Assembly: GCA_003614735.1 (NCBI GenBank)
Contig: KZ992445.1
Span: 1-59,424 of the forward strand
Source: Thamnocephalis sphaerospora
Taxonomy: Eukaryota; Zoopagomycota; Zoopagomycetes; Zoopagales; Sigmoideomycetaceae
DNA length: 59,424 nt
Direction of reading: 5' to 3'
The translations under genes and the position numbers were made by a program. Shown piece after piece: positions 58,611 to 59,424 of the stretch (position 1 is the stretch's first letter; each line of letters begins with the position of its first letter). The notes beneath the pieces were generated by a model that did not search any database, was not told the origin of the DNA, and worked only from the letters and a program-made list of their open reading frames with translations.

Positions 58611-59424
58611 TACTGGCGCTCAGACACGGCGGCGACGCACGGCAAATACAGCGTCAACTGTGGTCAGATGGATGCGTCGACAGCGCATAAACTATGATGT
58701 TCTGGCGGGTTAATATGCAATGTGAGCTTATAGAATGCGGATGAGATGGTGTACGCAGCAAGGACAAGGCGTGCGTTTAGACGTCAGGTAAAAAGGAGCG
58801 GCAAGAGATGGCAGGTGTGGCGGCTGGAGCAGCACGGTAAAGGGCCTAGATGCCGCCCGCTTGCTACTAGCAGCGCTTATAGGTGTATCACTCTCCACGG
58901 CACTCTTGATTTACTCATTGTCACGAGAATTCGATAGAGTCTACCCGACTGTAAGGAGAAAGTGACACGGCATTCGTGCTATGCCAGCAGACGAGCGCGC
59001 TCAACACGAACGGCAGCGGAGACAGTGCTGCATTACAGTCATGTTGCCGACAGAGACCAAAGAGATGCGGAGGCACAAGGCCTGTACGCCTCATGTATAC
59101 GAGGGCAAACAATATCATACTACCAGGATTGCGCCCAGGGTTGCTTGCCTTTAATCGTATCCAGCGGCTAATGCAATGCCGGCACAAGGTGAGCGGCTAC
59201 AGCAGGTGGCACAAGCAGAGTAGTGGCTGGCTTAATTTGGCGCTTGAACACTTGCAGGTACTCTGTTCAGAACTCGATACCTATTGCGGTCCGTGACGGT
59301 GTTGCCAGTTGGTCTGCGCGCCAACCATGGCAGTCTAGCCCCTGGTTGCAAGTTTTTTTTTGGTTACTGGGGAGTATCCCACTGACGTTTTATTAAGTGT
59401 CGGTGGACTCGTGAGCGTAAGATG
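58611..59424. other. Right edge, upstream of the 7TM gene
   Basis: 814 bases to the window end. No exon supported on either strand; promoter of the 7TM gene is expected here. Confidence 0.4.

Overview
This window is nuclear DNA from a fungus. It is intron-rich and compact, with 47-221 nt introns that start mostly GTAAGT/GTAGGT (two start GC) and often carry a CTAAC or CTGAC branch-site-like motif 10-40 nt before the acceptor. The gene set is fungal: MSS51, a RAX2-like cortical protein, the YHM2 citrate carrier, fungal-type delta-12 desaturase, PCD1, Atg6/Vps30, GET2, lumazine synthase and SPT2. A heparan-acetyltransferase-like protein, short cAMP-receptor-like 7TM proteins and heavy CAG/CA/CATC microsatellites point to an early-diverging lineage (Zoopagomycota-like is my guess) rather than Dikarya; that placement is inference. 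A run of N at 25991-26153 shows a draft scaffold.

Layout. 0.1-4.2 kb: GET2 (minus) and ATG6/beclin (plus) are divergent. 4.4-7.1 kb: a small FSFG nucleoporin (plus) converges on an ADF-H/PH actin-type protein (minus). 7.1-9.4 kb is a promoter-rich gap with a CCAAT-box cluster. 9.4-13.8 kb: RAX2-like protein with a cytoplasmic SH3 domain. 14.5-17.5 kb: ribosomal stalk protein P2 and SPT2 (both minus). 18.8-20.2 kb: bleomycin hydrolase. After about 3 kb without a recognisable gene, 23.5-26 kb carries an unrecognised protein broken by the N run. 26.6-32.0 kb: MSS51 and a large Gln/His/Pro-rich protein (both minus). 32.4-33.8 kb: YHM2. 34-40 kb: a minus-strand membrane cluster of two paralogous 7TM receptors and an HGSNAT-like protein. 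40.4-45.4 kb: HEL2/ZNF598-type E3 ligase and ADP/ATP carrier. 46.2-51.0 kb: PCD1 Nudix hydrolase, TAF11 and an RCC1 protein. 51.9-54.8 kb: FAD2 desaturase, a four-TM protein and lumazine synthase. 55.3-58.6 kb: an HMG-box protein and a single-exon 7TM protein.

There is no operon-like logic; most genes are housekeeping (tail-anchored insertion, autophagy, translation quality control, chromatin, mitochondrial transport). Nearly all multi-exon models here were rebuilt by hand: junctions were chosen so that phase closes exactly and family motifs are restored. No transcript data were available. The less ordinary items are the RAX2-SH3 fusion, the nucleoporin without a Ran-binding domain, the receptor pair with identical early exon lengths, the acetyltransferase-like protein with a doubtful active site, the HMG-box gene and the GC-AG introns.
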